A stretch of DNA of 64,000 nucleotides. Origin: Mytilus californianus. Lineage: Eukaryota > Mollusca > Bivalvia > Mytilida > Mytilidae. Where the stretch lies: positions 68,728,100-68,792,099 of the forward strand of contig NW_026262712.1 of the NCBI RefSeq assembly GCF_021869535.1, written 5' to 3'. The notes below the pieces were generated by a model. The model was not told the DNA's origin and made no database searches. It worked only from the letters and a program-made list of their open reading frames with translations. A program made the position numbers and the translations under genes. This document shows positions 31,290-43,273 of the stretch, one piece after another. Within the stretch, counting starts at the first letter, position 1. Each line of letters starts with the position of its first letter.

Positions 31290-33170
31290 CCCTCAAACGC
31301 CTGTGGTGTCGTTTACGGACGAAACAGTCGATATGATAAAGGGCTTACTCTAGCGAAGGCAAGATAACAAATACACCTATCATTTCGGATATTGCAAGTC
31401 ACAGATTTTTCAAACCAGTTCGCATTGGAAAAGATGAAAAGAGAAAAGATCCTTTCTTAAGAATTTCCTTTGCCAACAAAGGTCTCGATGCCATCAACTT
31501 GGGCAATATCTTTCATCATAAATCAGTTCAATCGAAAATACCTCCCTATTTTAAAGATCAGTCTGTACCTATCATTTCTTATACCTATACCAAACCAATT
31601 GAGACTAAAATTTTCAATTACAAACACGTGTTGTAATTGAATTGTATCCTCTCAATATTGACGACTCCAAGTCTAAACCTCCTGATTGCACCTGTGCTAG
31701 TTCCCCATTCATATATAATCCGGCTGGCCACGTTATTACCGGTGACCTAAACATTGCCAATAACACTTCTCTACGAAATGTGTTATCCAAAGGCCCGAAA
31801 TATCGTGAGCCTAAATCCATCAATTGAAAACACAACTTCAAAATTCTGATGGATTCAGTCGAGGATTATGCCAGGCAATGGGTTACACGCGAGAAAGAAG
31901 ACGTAGATACTCTTTCCGAATGGATTAAAGCTGTGAAGTCGTTGATACAAATCAGAATTAAGAAACTGAATTGGTCTATTAATACCCATGCTACATCAAT
32001 CTTTAAAGATCCAAATGTTGCAAAACACTTGTCCTACCTCCATGACAAATATGTTGTTGTCCCCGCAGATAAAGCCCCAAACAACATCGTTTTTGTGTGT
32101 AAATCACATTACATAAACTGCTTGATAAATGAACTAGGTATTGACAATTCACATTGAAACTCAACATATACCCCCACGACACTTACTAAAGAGGAAATAC
32201 TGGAAAATCATAGGTCTGTTCTATGTTCCTTTGGAATTTCAACCAAAGATGAAGAACTGGATTTTCAATCACTGTATTGGATACCTGAACTACATAAGTG
32301 TCCTTACAAACAACGGTATATTTCTAGGTCTTCCAAGTGCTCCACGAAACCTCTTTCTAAATTATAAACATCAATTTTATCAGCAATCAAAGCCGGGCTT
32401 CAAAGTTATTGTGAAACTACCTATTCTAGAGTTGGCGTAAAGATCTTTTAGAGTAAATACAATCTAAGACTCTTTTATCTTGCAATAGTATTAAAACATT
32501 TGACATTTCTACACTTTACACAAGTATTCCCCATTCCAAACTAAAAGACAAATTGAAAGAATTGGTCCTGCTTTGTTTCATAAAAAAGAATGGACAACGT
32601 AGATACAAGTATCTTGTCTTAAGGAGGGATAAATCCTACTTTGTAAAAAATCACTCTGATTCCAACAAAAAAAATCTCTGAAACTGACATTATTAAGATG
32701 CTTGATTTCTTTATTGACACCATACTTGTTACGTTTGGAGGACGTGTATGTGTTGTTCAACAACAAATCGGCATTCCCATGGGCACAAAATGTTCTTTTA
32801 TTCATACAGGAACTTCTTAGGAAGAAAGAAAAGAAGTTAGCAGTATCCTTTAACTTTACTTTCCGCTATTTAGATGATGTTATCTCTCTAAATAATTCAA
32901 AATTTGGTGACTATGTTGAACGCATCTATCCCATCGAACTTGAGATAAAGGATACAATATATACAATTAAGTCTGCCTCGTATCTTGACTTACATCTAGA
33001 AATTGACAATGAGGGTCGGTTAAAAACAAAACTTTCCGACAAAAGAGATGATTTCAGCTTCCCAATTGTGAACTTGCAGGGCTTGTCTTTCCTATCATAA
33101 TTTACTTGATAAAGGGTTGCTGCTCACAAGGAAGCTATAACCAAGTGTTCCAAGTGGTGAAGTTGAAATA
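31290..33170 (+). pseudogene. Decayed Penelope-like reverse transcriptase element
   Basis: Frame-broken but readable over about 1.9 kb. In order: an N-terminal region with a CTCASSPF motif and then HVITGDL (about 31690-31750); a helical stretch ARQWVTREKEDVDTLSEWIK; a YWIPELHKCPYKQ motif (about 32275), like the PKxHK signature of Penelope-like RTs; GIPMGTKCS (about 32770-32800); the catalytic FRYLDDV motif at about 32865; then ASYLDLHLEIDNEGRL and DDFSFPIVN. Several stops and frameshifts (for example at 31635, 32155, 32435 and 32815) make it non-functional. No GIY-YIG nuclease seen, and the 3' part after DDFSFPIVN is missing. Class assignment is by motif only. Confidence 0.75.
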
Positions 33171-36117
33171 ATCCCTTCGTAAGTATTTTGTATTTTTTTT
33201 TTTCATGTTTAACAACCGAAACATAATATTATATATGAAATATAATTCTTATCTAACAATGTTTTAACACTATAATGTATTACCTATACCAAGTTTTCAT
33301 AAACTGGTGTACGTTGGTAACACCAATGACACTTTTTAGTAACACTATTGACATTTTTAGTTATTGATGTTATGTTATATAATTTGGGATTTTTTAGCCG
33401 AAGAAATAATTTTTTTTTCTTTTTCTTTTGCTTTTTAGTTCAGTACTTAATAAAAGTAAAATTTGAACTTTATTGTCAATGGTAATACTGTTGTGTCATT
33501 GTAGTTACTGAAGGGTCAGTGGTGTTACTATGTAAAAATGCAATAATTTTTATTTTTATTAACAAATGAAAGTTTTTTAGGCCGTATACTAATGATTAGG
33601 CATTATCTAATCATTCAGTCTTAAACATTTTACATATATTCAGTTTTAGCGTATACTTTAATATTAACAACAGCCATAATTAAGTCAGCTATGTTTTTTA
33701 CAACAATTTATTCTGAAATTTATGTTCAAAATGAATGCATACCTATACAAATAAGTAGTAATTTAAACCTTAACAACAAATTGGAACAGTTGTTTGGTAT
33801 TTAAAAATATTTTTTAATAACTAAATGCATGTTTTTATATTGGTAACACCATTGACATGATTCTATCAAATGATGACCTAAAATTGTTAAAATTGAAGGA
33901 ATTCCTAATTTTGCCCATTGCATATTTCTGAATACAGTTGCTACCATGTTTCAGAATATCTTTTATTTTTGAAAACAATGACATCAGTTTCTCGAAATTT
34001 CCCTCATCGAAATATGTATGTTTTTTATAAGGACCAAAATATGAATAAAAGAAGATGCACTACATTATGCTGGATATACTTACTAAAACTTTAATGATTA
34101 TTGAGATGATCAATGTTGTACATTTTATCCTGACAGCATCTACATGTATTTACGTTTCGGAAATATCGACAGGTTTTAGTTATTTATATGGATATCAATT
34201 GCGACCTTTAAAATAAAAACAAATAATTCCTGTATTGTTTTGACTCACAGTTAAAGACAAAACTCAATCAAGAGCCATTTAGATTTAATATGATTGAAAA
34301 ACACACTGATAACACCTACTGACCTAGATGATAACTTTTCTATAAATAATTTCTAATAATACTTGGATGTTCATCCAAGGAAATAAGTTACTTTAATAAA
34401 ATGAAATCATGATAATTTGAACTGCAATAACTGTACTTTCAGAATTAATACATTTCAGTTGAACGCTAGAAAATATATACTTGAATTTACGACTAAAATG
34501 CAAAGTTTTCGTTCCAAGAGTTAAACTGCAGTTTTTTTTTTTTGGGCCCTGTATATATCCCAATTTGTTCGCAATGCCCATGTCTCTAGTGACATTTTTC
34601 TACTCCTGTGAACGCAATACATGAAAATGATCAGATCACCACAAATTACTTAAACATTTTCTTGTCTCTTTGATAGATACAAAAAGATGCTTAGAAAAAT
34701 AGAGAGAGGAGGGGGATATGAACACAAGCACTAAAGACATATAAAATATCTTAATGGCATTATGCGATTGATTTATACAGAACTATCGAAATGAAATTAT
34801 CTTCTTTATTATATTATCTTTTAATGATACACGTGACCTCTTATTGTTCACATATATGTCCTTTAGTGTTTAAAAGATAGTTTTTTTTCTTATTATCAAT
34901 CCTTATATCTTCTTATTCATATCATTGATTTATAAAATATACCCTTCTTTATAACAGTAGAGCAAAGTTTTTGGAGGAGATTTAATCGTTGTGTCCAACA
35001 ATTTAATAATTTGTATGATAACTGCAATGGATTGTATAATGTATTTGTGTTTCTTTCTTGTCTTTCAAAAGGATATTTAATTTTCTTCTTTATGTGATGA
35101 TTAAAAACTTATAATCGATTGAATCTAATATATCTGACAATTATGCAGATAATTTTTTAACTTTTAACAAACTTTTGTTAGCCATTGTAGATATCGTACA
35201 CCATTTAAATGAATTCGGTAGTCAATTGCATATATCATAAATAGAGCACTTATACCTGACATACTGTAATGTAAATTCATTTCAAAAATACAAAACTAAA
35301 AGAAAATGTACGGAACCCCCTTGGTGAAATGCTGAAATTTTTTTTTCCAGATTTACACGACTTCGTTACGTTGAATTAAATTCTACATGCAAGTCCTACA
35401 TACATACACATAACAGTTTCCGTTTCACTATGTATATACAAATGAAATAGCTGACAGGCGAAGGCAAAAACACATCAACCAAATAATTCTTAGAACAAAA
35501 ATGACTGCATCAATGCAATTGTACTATGATCTATGATAGAACTGTGATTGATTTCTTGTATAGCTGATTTATGTGAGAAGTTGCAACTGCACATCTTTAA
35601 AAAAAAACCACAATGAACCTTAACAATGATGGTAAAAAATTCCTTTATACACAGCATCCATTTTGTTTCGTTGATGAATCTTTGAATTCGCCACCCTTGG
35701 CTAATTAAAAAAAAAGATCCAATCCGTACAGTTGTTTATCTTCAAATGGAATTATCAGTTGTGTATCGTATCAAATACGTTTCTCGTCTTTTGCACAAAC
35801 GTTGGAAAGGACGTACATGAAGATAAAATTATATATAGCTGCATATATAGGGCTTTTTATGATCTTACATTTCAATTACTACCAACATGCCTATACTGTA
35901 AATGTGACAATTAAAATGTATTCCGTCTTGTGTAATGTTCAACTCCTTTTTATGAATATTCTAATTAAATGTCCATTTCATATAAATCAAAATATTTTTT
36001 TTCTGCAAAAATGGGATAAAAATCAATCAACCAATCTTGACTCCTCTACTAACAAACAATGTTAAAAGACATGTACAAAGAAAATAATGCATGTCCCTTA
36101 TGGAGCTCCGTAGGTAG
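33171..36117. other. Upstream region of the CARD gene; nothing recognisable
   Basis: AT-rich DNA with T-tracts. The part nearest the gene (about 35640-36150) could hold promoter and 5' untranslated exons, but I cannot point to a reliable TATA box or start site. Open frames around 35732-36065 show no domain. Confidence 0.35.
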
Positions 36118-36141
36118 ATATATATATATATATATATATAT
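36118..36141 (+). repeat. (TA)n microsatellite
   Basis: About 12 TA units ending 37 bp upstream of the CARD exon start codon. It is followed by TTCTATCAG, which could be a splice acceptor for the first coding exon. Confidence 0.9.
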
Positions 36142-36178
36142 TCTATCAGGTAGAGGGATAAATATTTAATTACTTATC

Positions 36179-36434
36179 ATGGATAGAGTAAAAGGAATAT
36201 TCTATGAGCATAAGAATCTGGTTATGGATCACCTTAAGGAGAAAATAAAACCACTCACTAAAATTCTTTTTAGGCAAGGTTTAATAAATTATTGGGAAAG
36301 TACAACAATTCAAAATGAAAGTGATCATGATGCATTACGAAGTATATTTGATTTAGTAGAGCACCGTAACAACGAAAGCAAGTTTGTGGGAATACTGAGA
36401 GAAATAAGCGATGAAATTGCGAACCTTGTTGAAA
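36179..36434 (+). CDS. First coding exon: CARD-like domain protein (CARD-Ig-Ig-coiled coil model)
   Basis: The ATG at 36179 follows an in-frame TAA (36167-36169), so this is a likely true start. A TTCTATCAG acceptor at 36149 would make the exon 36150-36434 with a short 5' leader. It ends at a GTGAGT donor (36435) in phase 1. The 85 residues fit one death-fold domain of the CARD type: amphipathic helices with KNLVMDHLKEKIKPLTKILF, then RQGLI, ALRSIFDLVEHR, and KFVGILREISDEIANLVE, the helix spacing and the G-[LV]-I turn expected between CARD helices. CARDs recruit caspases or adaptors by CARD-CARD contacts in the cytosol. The phase-1 exit matches the phase-1 entry of the Ig exon at 40881. Another death-fold subclass is possible. 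The link to the distal exons is inferred from strand and phase only. Confidence 0.6.
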
Positions 36435-36464
36435 GTGAGTATATTGTCAAAATTAAGAATTGAC

Positions 36465-37110
36465 CTAAACTTGTCAATAACATTTTTCTGCAAAATGTGT
36501 TATGCAATGGCCCGAAATATTGAGAGCCTTAATCCATCAATAGGAAACACAACTTCAAAATACTGATCGTATCACTCGACTATTATTCAATGCAATGAGT
36601 TAAATGCAAGAAAGAGAACTTAGATACTTTCTCTGCATGGATTAAGGAGGTGACGTCATCGACTCAAAGCAGAATTTAAAAATGAATGGGTCTATGAATA
36701 CATGCTTCATCAATCATTAAATGTACCAGAAAACCTGTCCTACCTCCATGGCCCTCCATGACAAATATAGTGTTGTCCCCGCAGATACAACCCATAACAA
36801 CATTTTTGTTTTTAAATCACATAATCTTTACATAAACTGCTTGATAAAATAAATTAGGTATTAACAATTCACTTGGAACCTCAAGATATACCCCCATGAC
36901 ACTTACCAACATAGGTTTGTTCTATGGTCCTTTGAATTTCATCCAAATATAAAGAACTCGAGCTTACTTCATTGTATTGGATACCGAAACTACATAAGTG
37001 TCCTTACAAACAAGGTTATATAGCTGGGTCTTCCAATTGCTCCACGAAACCTCTTTCTAAATTATTAAAATCAGTTTTATCAGGAACCAAAGCCGGGGTT
37101 CATGTGGCTC
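36465..37110 (+). pseudogene. Penelope-like element fragment, second copy (in intron 1)
   Basis: Nucleotide similarity to about 31750-32400: CAAAATGTGTTATGCAATGG, CTTGTCAATAACATTTTTCT, CAATGGCCCGAAATAT, CATAAACTGCTTGATAAA and TACATAAGTGTCCTTACAAA. It ends after the HKCPYKQ block (GSSNCSTKPLSKLL). Many frameshifts and short deletions. It starts about 30 bp after the CARD exon donor. Confidence 0.75.
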
Positions 37111-37118
37111 AGCCTTTA

Positions 37119-37250
37119 GTTATCTATGTTGTGTTTTGTATACTGTTGTTTTTCTGTTGATATTTGTCTTTGTTAGTCCTGGCGTTGTCAGTTTATTTTC
37201 TACTTGTGAGTTTGAATGTCCCTATGGTATTTTCGCCTATCTTTAACTTT
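37119..37250 (+). repeat. Interspersed repeat fragment (GGCGTTGTCAGTTTATTTTC)
   Basis: TTGTGTTTTGTATACTGTTG, GTCCTGGCGTTGTCAGT and GAGTTTGAATGTCCCTATGG belong to a mussel repeat I recognise. A second, weaker copy is at about 5261-5360. It directly follows the Penelope-like fragment. Confidence 0.5.
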
Positions 37251-37439
37251 GTTTCTGATACTATATTGATTCAATAGTTTCCGACATTATAGATAAGAAA
37301 CATTTCCACATTTCAGCAATGCTTATATTATTAAGAAAACATTTCAGCCAACGTGTTTAAACTCTCATTAAAAAGTTCATAGCTACCACTAAAATATGAA
37401 AAACAATCGCCTGAAGTTTTGTCTTTATTCAAATAACAA

Positions 37440-38160
37440 GAAAAAAATTATCATGTAATGGTCATTTTATCCCCACTGTCGAATCAGTTTGTATGGAGTA
37501 TTTTTCTGTCATAATATCTTCATTGGTAAAAACCAGGTCCAGTAAATTATCATTTTGACGAAAACGTTTTGGTGAACATAACGTATATGTTAAAAGAAAA
37601 AATTGATCTGCATACACTCAAACAATTTTGAATGATCTGTGTTAATAACACTCGATACTCCACTATCAACCCAATTGATCTCAGGATATTTAAAGTCTTT
37701 CATAACTCAATAATGGCTATACTTTAAATTACAAGCTGGAAATATTAAATCGTTCAATTTCCTATTGTTTGTTGGTACAGACGACGAACTCCTATACATA
37801 CAAACTAATAAAAGTTTACCAGTTCCTTCTAACTTCACTTCACACTTCACACCACACTGATTCATTAAAATCAGATTCAGATAAAATGTCAATTTCAAAA
37901 GCTGTCAAAGACTTGTAAATATAAATAACTACACCTTTATCACCCAACCAGTCAAGTATATACTTTTCATAATCGCGTAGTTTTAGCATGGATGCCATAG
38001 ATTTATCCATTGAGTTTTTAGGATATATTTCACATACACCTATAATATGTGGCTTCTCTATTGGCAAATATGACTCAAACTCTGAAGGCTTATTTGACAG
38101 TGTGTCAACATAAGAGAACACACATTTTAAAGATTTCCTTTTATCCTCCGAAGGAAATTT
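37440..38160 (-). pseudogene. LINE ORF2 endonuclease fragment (antisense, in intron 1)
   Basis: On the minus strand it reads, with frameshifts: a start resembling SNKPSEFESYLPIEKPHIIG, then VCEIYPKN, LRDYEKYILDWLGDKGVVIY, LEGTGKLLLVCMYRSSSS, and later a DLVFTNED block near 37520. This is the order of an apurinic-type (exonuclease-endonuclease-phosphatase) LINE endonuclease: E in GICE-like position, GVVIY, YR.SS and the LDLVFT segment. Stops and frameshifts make it non-functional; the RT is absent. Likely from the same copy as the ORF1 remnant at 39640-40235. Confidence 0.7.
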
Positions 38161-38357
38161 CTTATCTTCACTAATTGACTAGTGATCAGAAACATCTTTC
38201 GTAATAATCAATTAATTTCTATTATCCTCAACTGTAACTGACACATAGCTGTTACCAGGAACAAAATAACCAACATTAACTGTTAACGTATTCACATGTG
38301 AAGTAACTGAATGATGCAACGTCAGATATTGCTACCATTTAGTGTAACAGAAAAATT

Positions 38358-38485
38358 ACGTTAAAGGGAAAACGCGCACTATCTAATTTTTCCCTTTTTT
38401 CTTGTTGGGTAAATGCAAATGACGTTAAAGAGAAAACGCGCACTATCTAATTTTTCCCGTTTTCCTTGTTGGGTAAATGCAAAGT
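38358..38485 (+). repeat. 64-bp tandem duplication
   Basis: ACGTTAAAGGGAAAACGCGC, CACTATCTAATTTTTCCC, TTGTTGGGTAAATGCAAA occurs at 38358 and again at 38422 with few changes. It separates the two LINE remnants. Confidence 0.85.
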
Positions 38486-39639
38486 ATTACACAAAAGTAT
38501 AAGTGCCGTATGATTCCAATCCAATAGGATTTTATAATTTACAAAGGATATTAGATTTTACTGTCAGTAATTTTGTGGTGTTTGGAAATATTTTTGTTTT
38601 ATATATTCAAACCTCATAGAATATAGTATTAATCAAACGGTTGTACAAGAAACACTACATATAGTTAGAATACTTAAGTTTTCTTACTGTTATTTTGATG
38701 GTCTTAAATGTGTGCATTATTTGAAATACATTCTGTTTTGTTGAATGCAGGACATTTACAGTAAGCGGAGAAGGAACTCAACTCTTGAATGCAGTTCATG
38801 CTGTCCCCGGCAAATTACGCTTGTGGCGGCGTCACATAATGTTAACGGACAACTTTGCAAGACATTTTATAAATAACCTGTATTCTTAATACAATTTGGT
38901 ATTCCAATTCCAAATTTTAAAGTACTTTTAATTGGTAGAGTATTCAAAGCCCCAAAATAATCTTCACGAAATTAACTCTCTGTATTTTGGCCTTAAAAGT
39001 TTTGTAAGGCATGACATTTTACTTCGGACATTTCCGCAAAACATTGCAACCCTATTGGTTTGAATTAAACGTGTAGCTCAATTTATCAAATAAATTGATT
39101 TTTTTGGAGCTTGCACTTTGTACAAAACGGTCGTGCTTTCAATTTAGTTAAATATCTGTCAAAAATTTTAATTTTTCAACTGAAATATTCCAAGCTTCCA
39201 AACTAAAGTTCCCATGGGACATTTCATTTCATCATATTCCTTTCAAAATATCGATGCAAAATTTAGACGGAGGCAGCCATGTAAACCATTACTGAAATAT
39301 ATCACGTCATAGAACGTTCATGCAAAATTTGATGCGTGAACATTTCGCGAATTTTTCGAGTTTAATAATCGAGTTTGTTACATGCGACAACGCTTAGTAA
39401 ACGTATTTTTCTGATAATCTGTGTCTTCCGATCATTATATACATTATATTTTTTATTCTTTCTCTATCATAATGTGAAAATTTGAGATACAATCTTTATT
39501 TTCATATATTATACATGTTATAGGACATGTTTATTTTAGCATTTCTAAGAAAATTTTTCCGTCAAATATTTACTTAGCGCTATATTTCGTTGTAATAGCA
39601 ATATCTAACGTCAATGATTGTTGTTATTTTTACTTATCT
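38486..39639. other. Intron 1 sequence; nothing recognised
   Basis: AT-rich DNA with no coding signal, lying between the two parts of the antisense LINE. It is either unrecognisable LINE sequence or a later insertion. Confidence 0.4.
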
Positions 39640-40235
39640 ACGGCCGATGGAGGAATTCCAAATTTCGGCAATTCAACATTTTTCCGTCTACGAATGGCCA
39701 AACTCCTAATGGGAAATCTGTTTTCGTCTGACACAATTCAATACGTAAAGCATTATTGCTTTCTCTCTGATTTGTTTGTAATGTCTCTGTCTATACCAGT
39801 TTTCCTTCAACTTATAAGCATAACGGAAGAGGTTATTCCTAGATGCATTATCTTTAACAATTAAACATGCAAGTCTGAATTTTCTAGAGCCTTTCTTTGG
39901 CTTTGCACCCAACCGTGTTATCTAAATAATACCAGTTTTATGAATCCCTAAGGATTCTCTACAAAGTCCCTAATAAATTCAGTCTCTTTAACTCTCGAAT
40001 CCCCCTCTTCATTTTCAGGTATACCAAATATAATAATAATGGCCTCTCGTTTCTCTTCTTTTGACTTATCATCAATAATCTGACTTATTTGTTGTGACAC
40101 TATCTTTGGTAAATTTTCATTTAGCTTGGATATATTTTTTTCCTCATAGAATTGATTCTTTCATTTCAATGTTTGAAACCAACAACTTCTGGTTCTATCT
40201 TATCTTGTCTTGTATGCATTGATGTCAACATCTTA
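39640..40235 (-). pseudogene. LINE ORF1 fragment (antisense, in intron 1)
   Basis: On the minus strand: DDKSKEEKREAIIIIFGIPE, NEEGDSRVKETEFIRDFVEN, then after a frameshift RLGAKPKKGSRKFRLACLIV, KDNASRNNLFRYAYKLKENW. This is the layout of LINE ORF1 nucleic-acid-binding proteins: a charged coiled-coil part, an IIIFGIPE strand like an RRM core, and a RLG.K....R.....L.V block. In-frame stops (after FVENP and VLFR) show decay. Confidence 0.65.
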
Positions 40236-40880
40236 CACATTTTCTGGGATGCCCATGTACAACCTTGTATACCCACTGGATGCTGTAGTCAGTTTTTTTT
40301 TTTGTAAAAAATCATAATCTGCTACAGGAACTCTTTCACACTAAATGTGAAACCATTTATCACAAAGTGAACACGATAGATCTTTGTTCATTACATACAA
40401 TTTCCTTGCTGCAGTAGTTACAAATGTATTGTGTTACTTTGGGCGCCATGTTGGATGCAAAGCTATCATGTGGTGATGAGTGATAAGGCCACAACTCAAT
40501 AAAAAAATAATATGATTACTTTAAAATTGTTTAAAAACGTGTTTGTGTCACTCATGGCTGTGTATGTGTTTAGATAAATGCGGATAACAGAGCAAAGCAA
40601 CAAAATAAAAGTCCCTATCTCGGAGGTCAGAACAAATCAGCTATCTTCTTGCGCATACGCACACCCTGTCAAATATGTTTAATTAACCAATTGTTCTCGC
40701 CTCGATAGGTAAAATTATTATAGGTAGAGTGCACATGAAAGCAAAATCAAATTACATGACAGTCTAATTTTTTAAATCATACCTTACATTTTATTTACAT
40801 GTTATGCGTGTTTGGTCCTGCTTTCCAATGTATAGAGGTATGAACTTATCCCTTTGATTACATTAGTACCTTATTTACAG

Positions 40881-41153
40881 GACCTCCACAAACGACTTTT
40901 GTGAGACCATTACAAGAAATAAAATATGTTAAAATTGGAGATACAGCAGTACTCGAGTGCGAGCTGGAAAAAAAATATTCTGTTAAATGGCTGAAAAACA
41001 ATAAACAGGAGATAAAGGATGACAAGACAATTACCATCACTAGCTTAAACGGAACTCATACTCTTACCATTTCAAACATTAAAAGAAGCCAACTATCGGT
41101 TTATAGTTGCGTATGTGGATCAGCCAAAACTCTCTGTGAACTCAAGATTGAAG
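40881..41153 (+). CDS. Immunoglobulin (I-set/C2-like) domain exon 1
   Basis: A single-exon Ig domain of 273 nt between acceptor TTATTTACAG and donor GTAAAT, entering and leaving in phase 1, the standard module phase for Ig exons. The peptide begins PPQTTFVRPLQEIKYVKIGD and holds the Ig core: first Cys in AVLECEL, Trp in YSVKWLKNN, the T..LTISN strand and the second Cys in SVYSCVCG. Extra Cys occur after the core (CVCG and LCELKI), which is atypical. No signal peptide precedes it in the CARD exon, so if joined to that exon the domain would be cytosolic, as in MALT1 or the muscle I-set proteins. Strong as an exon; membership in the CARD gene is inferred from order, strand and phase. Confidence 0.8.
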
Positions 41154-41454
41154 GTAAATGGTGAAATTACCGTTATATCAAAATGTATTTCATGATCTTA
41201 AATAAAATTTAGTAATTTTATTATCTCATCACAATGGCTTGAATACGAGTCATGAATTCATCACAATCACTGGTGACCAAATATTGGAAAAAACAAACAT
41301 TATGCGATATGTGAATGCATAAAAACAAAAAAAGGATATCCAAAATTTAACATTCCTCTAAGAAGTTGCAACCTCCCTATTAACCCAATTACAATATTTA
41401 TGAACTTGTTATGTACAGATATATGTATCGTTTATATCTTTCAAATACCAAATA

Positions 41455-41975
41455 TAAAAAAGAAGATTTGTATCATTGCCAATGAGACAACTCTCCGCAA
41501 GAGACCAAATGATACATAAGTTACAAACTATAGGTCACCGTACGGCCGTCAACAATGTGCAAAGCTCATACCACATGGTCAGCTATACAAGGCCCCAAAA
41601 TGACAAATGTAAAACAATTCAAACGAGAAAACTAAAGGCCTAATTTATGTACAAAAAAATGGACGAAAAACAAATATGTAACACATCAACAAACGACAAC
41701 CACTGAATTACAGGCTCCTGACTTGGGACAGGTACATACATACAGAGTGTGGCGGAGAAACATGTTAGCGGGATTCCAACCCTCCCCCTAACCTGGGACT
41801 GTGGTGTAACAGTACAATATAAGAACAAACTATACAAATCAGTTGAAAAAGGCTTATCACTTCAGATGGATACAAATAGAAATACATATAACAAGAACAC
41901 AGATTGGAATAGGCCGGGTACTTGTATATCTTAACAACAAAAAGACACTTAGTGCTTCAAAGTTCTGACATAATG
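41455..41975 (-). mobile_element. Family B retroelement tail (minus orientation, in intron 2)
   Basis: Inverse of the 27400-27870 tail: TTGCCAATGAGACAACTCTC, ACCGTACGGCCGTCAACAAT, AAACGAGAAAACTAAAGGCC, GGAGAAACATGTTAGCGGGA. It runs almost to the point where the + strand copies begin their AGTGTCTTTTTGTTG block. The open frames on both strands here are shadows. Confidence 0.85.
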
Positions 41976-42301
41976 TCATAATAGTTTTGCCCAAATGAGT
42001 TGTTGTTTCGGGTTTAAAAAAACAACATTTCTTTTAATCAAATTTGTAAATTTTAGTCTGCAGATTATCATGATTATATACTTTATTTTTCGTCTTGATT
42101 TGATCATTCGATTGTCTGTTCGTCAGAACTAAGGGACGACCTCGTCCTCCTGATAACATGTGCTTACCACATTTTTTCGATGGCGTTCATTATTGTTTTT
42201 TGTCTCCTCTTGGTTACTTTTCTCTACAATAATCATTATTAATCATTTATAACTTGTTCATTATTTAGCGTTCATTATTTTTTCAATTACATTTATTTTA
42301 G

Positions 42302-42571
42302 AACCTCTAGCGTTTATAAAACCCTTAGAAGACAAATTCAGCTTAACAGGTGAGACGGTCGTGCTTCAGTGTAAATTGAATACACCTTACAACGGAGAAC
42401 CAGAATGGACCAAAGATGGAAAAGGCATACCTCAAGGAAATGGTCATTTTAAAACAGAAAATACGGCTTTTACAAAGAAACTTACAGTTTTGAATTTCGA
42501 AAGGAATTATGCGGGTGTCTATAAGTGTGTTTGTGATACTGCCTCTACACAAGCAACTATAAGAATACCAG
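42302..42571 (+). CDS. Immunoglobulin (I-set/C2-like) domain exon 2
   Basis: 270 nt between a pyrimidine-rich acceptor (TTATTTTAG) and donor GTGATT, again phase 1 on both sides. After PLAFIKPLEDKFSLTGETVV it shows Cys in LQCKL, Trp in EPEWTKDGKGI, the LTVLNF strand and YAGVYKCVCD with the second Cys. Like the first domain it carries a CxC after the F strand (KCVCD), so the two probably arose by duplication of one exon. Intron 2 is 1.1 kb and holds a reversed family B insertion. Such tandem Ig exons in the same phase are normally read in one transcript. Confidence 0.8.
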
Positions 42572-43273
42572 GTGATTCTACTTATAATATCATGTTATTC
42601 AATTTAGTAAATATAACGAATATAAAAAAAATTAACCAAATATTTACTTAAAGAACTAAATCAAGCAAACTAAATGTAATTGTGATGTGAAAACAAATGA
42701 AAAGTTTATTCATCATTTTTTGTTTACAAATTTAGAAAACGCTTAGAACACACATTTGTTGTATACTTTAATACAACGTTAAACGGAAACAGATGCATAT
42801 CTTTACAACCACACGGGTGTCAATCGGTTTATCGAGTGAAATGATCGTGAAAGAATAACTAATGGTGGTCAAGCATTGCGATCAGATCGTGAAAGATCTG
42901 GTATCGGATCGTGAATGCAATTAAGTGTTATTCTACTTCAAAATTTATGAAACAATCTGCTGTTGTTTCAATAGGTGAAACAAATTAGACAATAATTATG
43001 TCTGTCAAAATGATTTCACTTCCTTAATAAAACCGTGCACTTAACAAATGAAAAAAAAAAAATGCAGTACTTTTTAAGAAAACACAAAAAGGAGACACAC
43101 AATCCAATGCAAATCATTAAGAAAAAATCTCGTTTGGTAACTATAATAGTCAAATTCTAATATAGCATGATATATTTTAAACTTAATCTGTATATGTCAG
43201 ATAGTCTGGTAAAATATATTTATGTTATTAGTTGAAAAAGGTTCATATTATGTTTGAAAGGGTATTTTTTTTT
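42572..43273. other. Intron 3 sequence with GATCGTGAAAG motifs
   Basis: GATCGTGAAAGA-like words occur at about 42846, 42892, 42912 (GATCGTGAATG), 43286 and 43317, with inverse forms (GATCTTTCACGATC) at 45549 and weaker at 45595. They surround the open frame at 43274-43582 and may be remnants of one element's ends. Confidence 0.35.

Noticed and set aside
31614-32805. Minus-strand frames across the Penelope-like element
   Set aside because: They are shadows opposite the recognisable + strand reverse-transcriptase remnant.
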